Below, in pieces: positions 1 through 4,581 of a stretch of DNA of 6,706 nt. The DNA comes from Candidatus Woesebacteria bacterium UBA925 (GTDB lineage Bacteria; Patescibacteriota; Microgenomatia; UBA8517). The stretch spans positions 1-6,706 of the forward strand of contig DBDT01000056.1 of NCBI GenBank assembly GCA_002293705.1. The letters run 5' to 3'. The translations under genes and the position numbers were made by a program. Every line of letters begins with the position of its first letter. Position 1 is the stretch's first letter. The notes under the pieces were generated by a model. The model saw only the letters and a list, made by a program, of their open reading frames with translations, was not told where the DNA came from and did no database searches.

Positions 1-19
1 AGATGTGTATAAGAGACAG
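1..19 (+). other. Tn5/Nextera transposase mosaic-end adapter (library artefact)
   Basis: The first 19 bases, AGATGTGTATAAGAGACAG, match exactly the Tn5 mosaic end used in Nextera tagmentation libraries. It sits at the very edge of the contig, directly before an open coding frame. That frame is closed by a TAA inside the adapter (10-12) and reads as a normal DUF1801 tail only from base 19 or 20 on. This is untrimmed sequencing adapter and not a biological transposon end. Genomic sequence starts at about base 20. Confidence 0.97.
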
Positions 20-168
20 GTATTTATCCAGGCCCTAGAACTATAGAAAAATTTAAAAGTAAATTTGGCGAACATGACTTTTCAAAAGGAGCTGTGAAGT
101 TTCCCAAAGACAAACCAATTCCATTTGAACTAATAATTGATATGGCCAAGTTTGTGTTTAAAAAGTAA
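20..168 (+). CDS. DUF1801 / YdhG-like protein, 3' fragment
   Basis: This is the last 48-49 codons of a gene whose start lies beyond the contig edge. The frame reads from the adapter junction to TAA at 166-168. The visible tail contains GIYPGPRTIEKFKSKF, then FSKGAVKFPKDKPIPFELI, then IDMAKFVFKK. This is the conserved C-terminal pattern of the DUF1801 family as I know it: a YP.P..I..F element, then SKG...F..DKP.P..L, then a final K/R-rich helix. Family members are small cytosolic alpha/beta proteins. Bacillus relatives such as YdhG have been linked to intracellular iron delivery (frataxin-like), but a chaperone role here is only inferred from the family. The gene is read in the same direction as the next two genes, with a 63-base gap and no hairpin between. 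The 5' truncation is an assembly edge and does not indicate a pseudogene. Confidence 0.85.
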
Positions 169-185
169 CTCCAAAATATTACAAT
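157..185 (+). promoter_or_regulatory. possible promoter for the 232-866 gene pair
   Basis: TTTAAA (157-162) and TACAAT (180-185) are separated by 17 bases and resemble a sigma70 -35/-10 pair. They match 4 of 6 and 5 of 6 consensus bases. Transcription would begin near base 192, leaving a leader of about 40 bases that contains the ribosome site at 220-225. The -35 lies inside the end of the DUF1801 gene. Such matches are common in AT-rich DNA, so this is weak support. Confidence 0.3.
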
Positions 186-219
186 TGCGTGTTCTAGTGT
201 ATTTACTCGCAGTCAATGT

Positions 220-225
220 AAGGAG
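220..225 (+). promoter_or_regulatory. ribosome binding site selecting GTG 232
   Basis: AAGGAG at 220-225 abuts a TTG at 226 but lies 6 bases before GTG at 232-234. A Shine-Dalgarno site needs roughly 5-9 bases of spacing, so the GTG is the better start and the TTG is not. Confidence 0.75.
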
Positions 226-231
226 TTGAAA

Positions 232-564
232 GTGAGAAATCGACAGACTGTTTTGTTGTTGGTGCTGGTCGTAGCAGTGTTGACAGTTTCTATTCCTGCT
301 TTGAACAGCCACCTTTCTGATACAGCAAGGAACCATTTGGTTGGTTTGGGTTACAAAGATGTGGTTGTTGGTTCTCCTGATTTTTTCACAGTTGGCATTT
401 ACTGCTCATCTCCTAATGAAAGTCAGCAGTACTTGGCAGTTGTGTGGATGACCGAAGGGAGAGAGTCAAATGGGGAGCCTGTCCGAAAAACAATAATTGT
501 GTGTGTTGGATTTTTTGTCCAACCCTATGTCTCAGATGGAATCTGGGGGTGGCGGTCGCCATGA
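232..564 (+). CDS. small membrane-anchored or exported protein, unknown function
   Basis: This 110-residue protein starts at GTG 232, chosen because AAGGAG at 220-225 is ideally spaced for it. Residues 2-5 (RNRQ) are polar and positively charged. They are followed by a hydrophobic stretch at about 6-24, which is a signal peptide or single N-terminal anchor, so the rest is probably outside the membrane. The body contains LVGLGYKDVVVGSPDFFTVG at 36-55, then C58 and C91, which could form a disulfide. From memory, small proteins with the same order (hydrophobic N-terminus, LGY.DV.VGS..FF, two spaced cysteines, then VC.GFF) occur widely as uncharacterised exported proteins in phages and bacteria. 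No function is known to me. Its TGA overlaps the ATG of the next gene (ATGA), so the two are translationally coupled. The C-terminal residues (GIWGWRSP) are not recognisable. Confidence 0.75.
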   Translation: MRNRQTVLLLVLVVAVLTVSIPALNSHLSDTARNHLVGLGYKDVVVGSPDFFTVGIYCSSPNESQQYLAVVWMTEGRESNGEPVRKTIIVCVGFFVQPYVSDGIWGWRSP

Positions 565-866
565 GAAGGTATCAATGTGAAATCTGTGGCAAGCGCTATT
601 CAACTAAAAAAGAGGCGATTGCCTGTGGCAGTCTGCCCACCCAAGAACCAGTCTACAAGATTGGAGATGTTGTTTTAGGTGTTGTAATTGAAGAAGCCTA
701 CTACATACTGCATGTGTCGGGCAGAAGCGGTAAAGCTAGGCATATTGTAGCGTATAGGTTTGAAACACCACTTGTCGTCGGTGACAAAGTGTTTCATCGA
801 ATCTCAGAACCTGGTCTTAAGTCTCTTGTTTCCCGAATAGCGAGGAGTTGGCCAGGGAGAGTTTGA
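561..866 (+). CDS. small zinc-finger-like (CxxC) protein, unknown function
   Basis: This 101-residue protein starts at ATG 561, which overlaps the upstream TGA as ATGA. The frame is open from 444 upstream, but that stretch lies inside the preceding gene in another frame. The product begins MRRYQCEICGKRYSTKKEAI, which looks like the first half of a C2H2-type finger: C6-x2-C9, then aromatic Y13, then C22. No histidine follows at the expected place, so any metal site would be three cysteines plus another ligand. Residues 31-50 (VYKIGDVVLGVVIEEAYYIL) and 64-80 look like short beta strands, compatible with a small barrel, with H51 and H79 as possible extra ligands. The protein has no membrane segment and is basic toward the C-terminus. 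It may bind nucleic acid, but this is inference from the finger alone. A strong terminator starts 16 bases after the stop. Confidence 0.75.
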   Translation: MRRYQCEICGKRYSTKKEAIACGSLPTQEPVYKIGDVVLGVVIEEAYYILHVSGRSGKARHIVAYRFETPLVVGDKVFHRISEPGLKSLVSRIARSWPGRV

Positions 867-881
867 TCATGGGGTTTTCTG

Positions 882-906
882 CACCACTGGCTTTTGGCCA
901 GTGGTG
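882..906 (+). terminator. intrinsic terminator after the 561-866 gene
   Basis: A perfect 10-base-pair stem (CACCACTGGC at 882-891 with GCCAGTGGTG at 897-906) closes a 5-base loop, TTTTG. It is followed on the plus strand by a T-rich tail (ATTTTATTATTTGATTTTT, 907-925). This is a classic Rho-independent terminator for the plus-strand genes. The minus-strand gene that converges from the other side stops at 913, so the same stem may also end its transcript. That side has no U-tract (CAGAAAACCCC). Confidence 0.85.
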
Positions 907-912
907 ATTTTA

Positions 913-1455
913 TTATTTGATTTTTGAGATAAGCATTGCAGTGGCTGACACTACAAAAGCGGTGATGGGCAACCCAATTATCCTTGCTCCATACTCGATC
1001 ATCTTTAGGTCTGCCATCTCAGACAAAAAGATAAACGTCAGATAGCTCAAAAATGCTATTAAAGTAGAAAGCACGCTTATCTTGGCCAAAGTTGCGGTGT
1101 TTACGCCAAGAATTGACAAGAAACTGGATAGTGAACTGGTTTCAGTATTTGCTTTGCTTAATTTCGAAACAAAGCTTTGTGACTTGTTCCATAGATAGTC
1201 AATCGAGAGAACCAACACAGCCCCGTTAAATGCTCCCAGCAACATCCAGAATTGGTGGCCCGAAAAAGTCCCTGAAATCGTTGACCACGACAGTACTGTG
1301 ATGTAGAGAAAAACCCTTACGTGGATGTTAATCAGTGCGGGGGTAACTATTGCATCTATTGATCCTGGACGCCATGCGTTGACTACCACGATGGCAGGGG
1401 ACATTAGTGAAAGCACATTCCCAATCAAGAAAACAACCTCTGTGGCAATTGACAT
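913..1455 (-). CDS. multi-pass membrane protein, unknown function
   Basis: This 180-residue protein starts at ATG 1455, which has GAAAGG at 1462-1467 with 6 bases of spacing. An in-frame TTG at 1494 would add 13 residues but has no ribosome site and would lie on the likely -10 element. Hydrophobic segments fall near residues 7-25, 46-62, 69-88, 123-145 and 157-176, giving about five membrane passes. A polar, Ser- and Lys-rich loop (about 91-120) sits in the middle, and the tail ends in ISKIK. I see no catalytic motif and do not recognise the family. The gene is the last of the minus-strand block and converges on the plus-strand terminator at 882-906. The gap to the interrupted metallopeptidase frame is about 65 bases and holds a TATAAT, so it may be transcribed on its own. 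It could be a transporter component or a superinfection/immunity-type membrane protein, but nothing in the sequence decides this. Confidence 0.75.
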   Translation of the reverse strand: MSIATEVVFLIGNVLSLMSPAIVVVNAWRPGSIDAIVTPALINIHVRVFLYITVLSWSTISGTFSGHQFWMLLGAFNGAVLVLSIDYLWNKSQSFVSKLSKANTETSSLSSFLSILGVNTATLAKISVLSTLIAFLSYLTFIFLSEMADLKMIEYGARIIGLPITAFVVSATAMLISKIK

Positions 1456-1493
1456 TTCAAACCTTTCAATTTGTACAGATAGGTAAGTGTGCA

Positions 1494-1499
1494 ATTATA
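1494..1499 (-). promoter_or_regulatory. possible -10 element for the 913-1455 gene
   Basis: TATAAT is present on the minus strand (plus-strand ATTATA, 1494-1499). It would start transcription about 30 bases before the ATG at 1455, leaving room for the ribosome site at 1462-1467. No good -35 lies 16-18 bases upstream, so the promoter would be weak or need an activator. Confidence 0.35.
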
Positions 1500-1520
1500 A
1501 CCTATAAATATTGATGGGGT

Positions 1521-1727
1521 CTATTGGTTTGACAAGCTTTGCCTTTTTATACTTCTAAAATATTTTCTCTCATCTGCTATCTGTTTTTCTATTTTTACCA
1601 AATGGTCAACTAATTTTCCTAAAACCTCATAATCTTTACTGTCTGGATCTATGTTCTTTCTTTCTTCCGTTAAAAACCTAATACCAAAAGATCTTGCACC
1701 TCTTTCTTCCTCTTTGTATTTGTATTG
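1521..1727 (-). pseudogene. in-frame continuation of the metallopeptidase gene beyond a TAA
   Basis: Directly after the TAA at 1728-1730 the same frame stays open for 68 codons to TAG at 1521-1523. The sequence looks coding. It begins QYKYKEEERGARSFGIRFLT, then has a charged, helix-forming tail with alternating hydrophobic positions (VLGKLVDHLVKIEKQI). Codon usage matches the upstream part. No ATG, GTG or TTG with a ribosome site lies near its beginning, so it is unlikely to be a separate gene. With it the full product would be 272 residues. The EERGA segment (E211, E212 in the joined numbering) is a plausible place for the third zinc-binding glutamate, about 40 residues after the HELYH motif. 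The simplest reading is a nonsense change (for example CAA or GAA to TAA) or a sequencing error. Readthrough is possible but unsupported. Confidence 0.7.
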
Positions 1728-2339
1728 TTATTCAATAAACGAGTACCTGTTGGGACCTTCAATATCCTTTCTTTTGTTTGGACCCCTATCCTCTCTCCAG
1801 AGTAGTATAGATTTTTGCCTCATGTGGTATAGTTCGTGCGCAACTGATTGGGACGCTAGTAGTCTGTTGAGGATTAAAACCTCTTCCGAGTTTTCTTCTA
1901 CTTCTTCACCCAAAACATTTTTGTACAAATCAGTATTTAACTCATAATCATTTGCAGGAGCGAGAATTTTTGGGTTAAGAAAGACAACCCCATCTTTTGT
2001 GTATGCTCTTGTTTCATCGGCTTGTTCTTGTGATAAGTCGAATGCTTCTTGTGTGGGTATTGTAATTTTTGGCTCCCAGACAGGTAGTGAGCTTGCTTCG
2101 CTTTGATTCTCAAACAATCCCAAAACTTTTCCAACATTACTTGCCACTAATTCAATCCTTTCAACCACATCAGGATTTGCTCCAGCCAAATTTTCAACCT
2201 TTACCTGAGGGTCTTTGGCTCTATCGTATTTTGAACCCCAATCGATTTTTAAGTTGGCAATGTGGTCTCTGGCAGCTTCAACTCTTTTTTCGGCTTGAGG
2301 GTCTGTAAAATCGAAGATAATTGTTCCTTCTGTGTCCAT
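1728..2339 (-). CDS. putative HExxH zinc metallopeptidase, probably C-terminally truncated
   Basis: This 203-residue soluble protein starts at ATG 2339. The only obvious motif is AHELYHMRQ, with HELYH at residues 168-172. This is the HExxH helix in which two histidines bind zinc and the glutamate activates water. The hydrophobic lead-in LLASQSV and the following basic residues fit a zincin active-site helix. The N-terminal 150 residues are acidic and polar, with no signal peptide or membrane segment, and I do not recognise them. Residues 113-125 (TKDGVVFLNPKIL) resemble the beta strand that often precedes the HExxH helix in gluzincin-like folds. The frame stops at TAA only 31 residues after the motif, then continues in frame for 68 codons that appear to carry the missing third zinc ligand. 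As it stands the product may lack a complete metal site. No strong ribosome site precedes the ATG; a TAATAT at 2354-2359 could give a very short leader. The exact peptidase family is unknown. Confidence 0.65.
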   Translation of the reverse strand: MDTEGTIIFDFTDPQAEKRVEAARDHIANLKIDWGSKYDRAKDPQVKVENLAGANPDVVERIELVASNVGKVLGLFENQSEASSLPVWEPKITIPTQEAFDLSQEQADETRAYTKDGVVFLNPKILAPANDYELNTDLYKNVLGEEVEENSEEVLILNRLLASQSVAHELYHMRQKSILLWREDRGPNKRKDIEGPNRYSFIE

Positions 2340-2353
2340 TTGTGTTTACTTGT

Positions 2354-2359
2354 ATATTA
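2354..2359 (-). promoter_or_regulatory. possible -10 element for the metallopeptidase gene
   Basis: TAATAT on the minus strand lies 15 bases before the ATG at 2339 and after the upstream gene's hairpin. It would give a leader of only about 8 bases, which fits the absence of a Shine-Dalgarno site. There is no clear -35 match, so this is tentative. Confidence 0.22.
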
Positions 2360-2390
2360 GTTTAGAAGTACGAAGTAGGGTAGTGTGTTT

Positions 2391-2419
2391 TTCAGGTGGC
2401 CATTTTCTGGCCACCTGAA
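2391..2419 (-). terminator. hairpin after the 2424-2981 gene, probable terminator without U-tract
   Basis: A perfect 12-base-pair stem (plus-strand TTCAGGTGGCCA at 2391-2402 with TGGCCACCTGAA at 2408-2419) closes a 5-base loop. It begins 4 bases after the TAG of the minus-strand gene that ends at 2424. Its position fits transcript termination or 3'-end protection. On the minus strand the stem is followed by AAAAACACAC and not by a run of U, so it is not a textbook Rho-independent terminator. It resembles the hairpin at 882-906 in loop size and in the TGGC(C) stem top. Confidence 0.55.
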
Positions 2420-2423
2420 TCTA

Positions 2424-2981
2424 CTACTTGGCTTGATCAAACGCAAACCAAAGGTTGAACAGCGTTAGAGCTTGTATTGCAAATCCAATAATAAGCCTTC
2501 CCACCAATCTTGCTTGGGCTATTTCAGATTCAGTCGCCCCTGTTGGAATTGGTGTTAATAGTACGGCCAAAAAGACAAGTGATACAGCCGAGATAATTAG
2601 CACCAAAATGATCTCAAGCCTCTTTTCTTGGTCGGTTTTGACCAAAATGTACCGTATTAAGCCAATCCCAAGTAAGTCGGCGGAATACCCACTTTGTGCC
2701 ATCCTGTCCATAGTTCGGGTATTTAAACCTAAATATAGAAAGTAGGATAGGTAGACAAGAAGTGGGATTGCATAAACCCAAGCCTTGTCTACAAGTAGAT
2801 ACAAACACCCTGCAATGAGTGTGATGGCCACGCCATTTAGCGACCACCTTCTTATTGCAAGCATTTTTCTTGAGTACTTTGGGTAAAGCCCCAACAATTC
2901 TCTTGGACCTTTCTTGTTTGCAACCGAGTATGCAAACAGTACGAGAAACACCAACAGCAGGATAATCAATGGTGTGGCCAT
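2424..2981 (-). CDS. multi-pass membrane protein, unknown function
   Basis: This 185-residue protein starts at ATG 2981, chosen because a full AAGGAGG lies 5 bases upstream. An in-frame ATG at 3017 would add 12 residues but has no ribosome site and abuts the preceding gene's stop. Hydrophobic segments lie near residues 4-20, 50-64, 69-86, 123-143 and 159-180, giving about five passes. A basic loop after the first segment (NKKGPRELLGLYPKYSRKML, 22-41) suggests that this part faces the cytoplasm. A second polar loop (88-122) contains RTMDRMAQSGYSADLLGIG and KTDQEKR. No catalytic or transport signature is recognised. It lies 26 bases downstream of another unknown membrane protein on the same strand, so the two are probably co-transcribed and may form one complex. 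A hairpin just after the stop closes the unit. Confidence 0.78.
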   Translation of the reverse strand: MATPLIILLLVFLVLFAYSVANKKGPRELLGLYPKYSRKMLAIRRWSLNGVAITLIAGCLYLLVDKAWVYAIPLLVYLSYFLYLGLNTRTMDRMAQSGYSADLLGIGLIRYILVKTDQEKRLEIILVLIISAVSLVFLAVLLTPIPTGATESEIAQARLVGRLIIGFAIQALTLFNLWFAFDQAK

Positions 2982-2986
2982 TTTTG

Positions 2987-2993
2987 CCTCCTT
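2987..2993 (-). promoter_or_regulatory. strong ribosome binding site selecting ATG 2981
   Basis: AAGGAGG on the minus strand (plus-strand CCTCCTT, 2987-2993) is a full Shine-Dalgarno match, 5 bases before the ATG at 2979-2981. It rules in this start over the in-frame ATG at 3017. It also shows that the second gene of the pair has its own efficient initiation. Confidence 0.9.
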
Positions 2994-3007
2994 AGATTGA
3001 AACTGAT

Positions 3008-3499
3008 CTATCGCCATGAATGGATCTCAAGGGCAGTTAGTATCAATGGGCTTGCAAGCACAGCGATCAGCACTGGGGCCAACTCAATTCCATCCGGTAA
3101 TTGCCCCAGCATTGCTAGTCCAAGTAGTGTGATTACCCAGAAAGATGCGGTTGGAATCAAGTAGAATCCAAAAATCGCAAATACTTCGTTAAAGCCCCAA
3201 TGCACCTTGGGTTTGGCTCTCCTGAAATTGACAACCATTAGCTTGGCAATGGTGGACCCAAGCTCTCGCACAAGCATGTCCCAAAAAAGAACGGCGATGA
3301 TAAAGTAAAAAACCGACAAAAATGCTCCAATCAGGCCGCCTGATGCAAAAAACGAAACACTGACAAAGGTCAGTGTGGCAGCCACTACTGCAATTCTGGG
3401 ATTGCTTAACATCAACATTTCGACCTTCCCAATGTAAACGAGAAAGATCCAGATTAGTATTAAGATTCCCAGTCCAACCCCCACATTCCAAATAGTCAC
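3008..3499 (-). CDS. multi-pass membrane protein, unknown function
   Basis: This 163-residue protein starts at GTG 3499, preceded by GAAAGGA (3506-3512) with 6 bases of spacing. Hydrophobic segments lie near residues 5-23, 36-53, 55-73, 105-131 and 139-159. The 105-131 stretch is long and contains a Pro (FGFYLIPTASFWVITLLGL), so it may be a kinked helix or a hairpin. A basic loop at 92-98 (FRRAKPK) probably faces the cytoplasm. No motif identifies a family. It is the first gene of a likely two-gene operon with the membrane protein at 2424-2981. Its promoter region is shared, back to back, with the DedA gene at 3594. Confidence 0.75.
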   Translation of the reverse strand: MTIWNVGVGLGILILIWIFLVYIGKVEMLMLSNPRIAVVAATLTFVSVSFFASGGLIGAFLSVFYFIIAVLFWDMLVRELGSTIAKLMVVNFRRAKPKVHWGFNEVFAIFGFYLIPTASFWVITLLGLAMLGQLPDGIELAPVLIAVLASPLILTALEIHSWR

Positions 3500-3532
3500 T
3501 TTGTATCCTTTCTTAGTGTCGGTAGGTGGGGT

Positions 3533-3563
3533 ATTTTATCATTTTTAGGTACTTTCTTGTCAT
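3533..3563 (-). promoter_or_regulatory. possible promoter for the two minus-strand membrane proteins
   Basis: On the minus strand ATGACA (3558-3563, 5 of 6 to TTGACA) and TAAAAT (3533-3538, 5 of 6 to TATAAT) are separated by 19 bases. That spacing is a little longer than optimal. Transcription would start near 3526, leaving a leader of about 27 bases that includes the ribosome site at 3506-3512. The -35 overlaps the possible -35 of the divergent DedA promoter. Confidence 0.35.
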
Positions 3564-3585
3564 ATTGCCATTGACAGTTCACAAT
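3557..3585 (+). promoter_or_regulatory. possible promoter for the DedA-led operon, giving a leaderless message
   Basis: TTGTCA (3557-3562, 5 of 6 to consensus) and CACAAT (3580-3585, 4 of 6) have the ideal 17-base spacing. The predicted transcription start is near 3592, almost at the GTG start codon of the DedA gene. That fits the total lack of a Shine-Dalgarno site there. A consensus TTGACA at 3571 has no usable -10. Confidence 0.33.
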
Positions 3586-3593
3586 ATATAACT

Positions 3594-4259
3594 GTGGGAC
3601 AAATAACAGAACTTATACTTCAGTTTGCAAAATCAGTACCAGTCGAGCTTTTTGTGTTTTTGGGCTCAATTTTAGAGGAGATAATAGCCCCCATTCCATC
3701 TCCTCTTATTATGACGACTGCCGGTTTGGTGGCAGAAAGCCAGGGATATCAACTACTTGGTCTTTTATGGCTGGCCTTGATTGGAGCGTTTGGGAAAACT
3801 GTAGCAAGTATTGCTATTTACAAAATTGCCGATAAAGCTGAAGACATTCTTACTTCTAGGTTTGGAAAATACTTAGGAATATCCCACAAGCACATAGAAG
3901 CATTGGGTAGCTACTTGTCTGGGAGCAGGTGGGATGATGTTCTTTTGGCTGCAAGCAGAGCAATACCAATTATGCCAACTTTTGTGGTCAGTTTCGCCGC
4001 AGGTGCAATTAAGTACAATCTAAAGTCATTTTTGGTTGCATCTTTCATTGGTTTGTTTATTAGAAATGTTTTGTATCTTGCAGCTGGTAGCTTTGGTGCA
4101 AGTCATATTGCAGACTTTGTCTCTCTGGTTGAAGACTTTCAGTACATTGGTTTAGCTGGTGCGATATTTGTTGGAGTCATTGCAGTAATCATTGCCAAAA
4201 AAGGTAAAGCTCATTTTGAACAGAGGGTGATGAGGGGTAAAAGTAAAAAAGAAAGCTGA
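3594..4259 (+). CDS. DedA-family (SNARE-associated/VTT domain) membrane protein
   Basis: This 221-residue inner-membrane protein matches the DedA family in length (usually about 200-220) and motif order. Near the N-terminus, FLGSILEEIIAPIPSPLIM (22-40) matches the re-entrant E..(I/V)PP.P element, with acidic E28 and E29. AFGKTVASIAIYKIADKA (65-82) and FGKYLGIS (90-97) follow. Then SRAIPIMPTFVVSFAAGAIK (121-140) contains conserved R122, P125 and G137, and the segment to 159 ends in FIRN. A last membrane helix (about 184-202) precedes a basic cytoplasmic tail. Family members act as proton-linked lipid carriers (for example flippases recycling undecaprenyl phosphate or moving phosphatidylethanolamine). 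The exact substrate here cannot be read. The start is GTG 3594, the first usual start codon after TAG at 3546-3548; no ribosome site precedes it. Its TGA overlaps the next ATG by one base. Confidence 0.9.
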   Translation: MGQITELILQFAKSVPVELFVFLGSILEEIIAPIPSPLIMTTAGLVAESQGYQLLGLLWLALIGAFGKTVASIAIYKIADKAEDILTSRFGKYLGISHKHIEALGSYLSGSRWDDVLLAASRAIPIMPTFVVSFAAGAIKYNLKSFLVASFIGLFIRNVLYLAAGSFGASHIADFVSLVEDFQYIGLAGAIFVGVIAVIIAKKGKAHFEQRVMRGKSKKES

Positions 4260-4567
4260 TGAGCTTTGTTGATAAAGTCTACGAGGTCTCAAAACAAATC
4301 CCCAAGGGAAGTGTGGCCACCTATGCACAAATTGCCGCTCTTTCTGGAAACCCCAAAGCAGCGCGTGCAGTGGGAATGGCTATGAGAAAAAACCCACACA
4401 TGCCAATAGTTCCATGCCATCGTGTTGTCTCCTCATCCGGGGAGTTGACAGGTTACTCTGCTGGAGGAGTGGGGGTAAAAAAGGAGATGCTTTTAAAAGA
4501 GGGTGTTAAATTTGTCGGGGACAAGGTGGATCTGGCCAAGAGCCAGTGGAGAAACGTAGCCTCATAA
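4259..4567 (+). CDS. O6-methylguanine-DNA methyltransferase, short single-domain form
   Basis: This 102-residue protein corresponds to the C-terminal DNA-binding and catalytic domain of MGMT/Ogt. It moves alkyl groups from O6-alkylguanine in DNA to its own cysteine, a suicide repair reaction in the cytosol. Visible elements are TYAQIA (21-26, with the flipping-pocket Y22), the recognition helix KAARAVGMAM (33-42, with the arginine finger R37), N45-P46, the active site VPCHRVV (51-57, C53), and GYSAGG (65-70). C53 rules out the non-enzymatic alkyltransferase-like proteins, which carry Trp there. The N-terminal domain of full Ogt/Ada-type enzymes is absent, as in many short homologues. The ATG overlaps the DedA stop (TGATG) and no ribosome site is seen, so translation is probably coupled. 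The DUF853 gene follows after 14 bases. Confidence 0.93.
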   Translation: MSFVDKVYEVSKQIPKGSVATYAQIAALSGNPKAARAVGMAMRKNPHMPIVPCHRVVSSSGELTGYSAGGVGVKKEMLLKEGVKFVGDKVDLAKSQWRNVAS

Positions 4568-4581
4568 TGTAAAGTAGCCAT

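Noticed and set aside
226..231. TTG at 226 as start of the small exported protein
   Set aside because: It directly abuts the AAGGAG ribosome site with no spacing. GTG 232 has the ideal 6-base gap.
444..560. Upstream extension of the zinc-finger-like gene from ATG 444
   Set aside because: It lies wholly inside the preceding gene in another frame. The ATGA overlap at 561 and the CxxC motif right after it mark the real start.
1456..1494. TTG at 1494 as start of the 913-1455 membrane protein
   Set aside because: It has no ribosome site and overlaps the likely TATAAT. ATG 1455 has GAAAGG at good spacing.
1651..1947. 98-codon plus-strand frame
   Set aside because: It runs antisense across the metallopeptidase gene, is Ser/Leu-rich low-quality protein, and has no ribosome site or motif.
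2982..3017. ATG at 3017 as start of the 2424-2981 membrane protein
   Set aside because: It has no ribosome site, while a perfect AAGGAGG lies inside that extension, 5 bases before ATG 2981.
3571..3599. Consensus TTGACA at 3571 as the DedA -35
   Set aside because: The TATATA at 3585 is only 8 bases away, and at 17 bases the hexamer is GTGGGA, which is not a -10.
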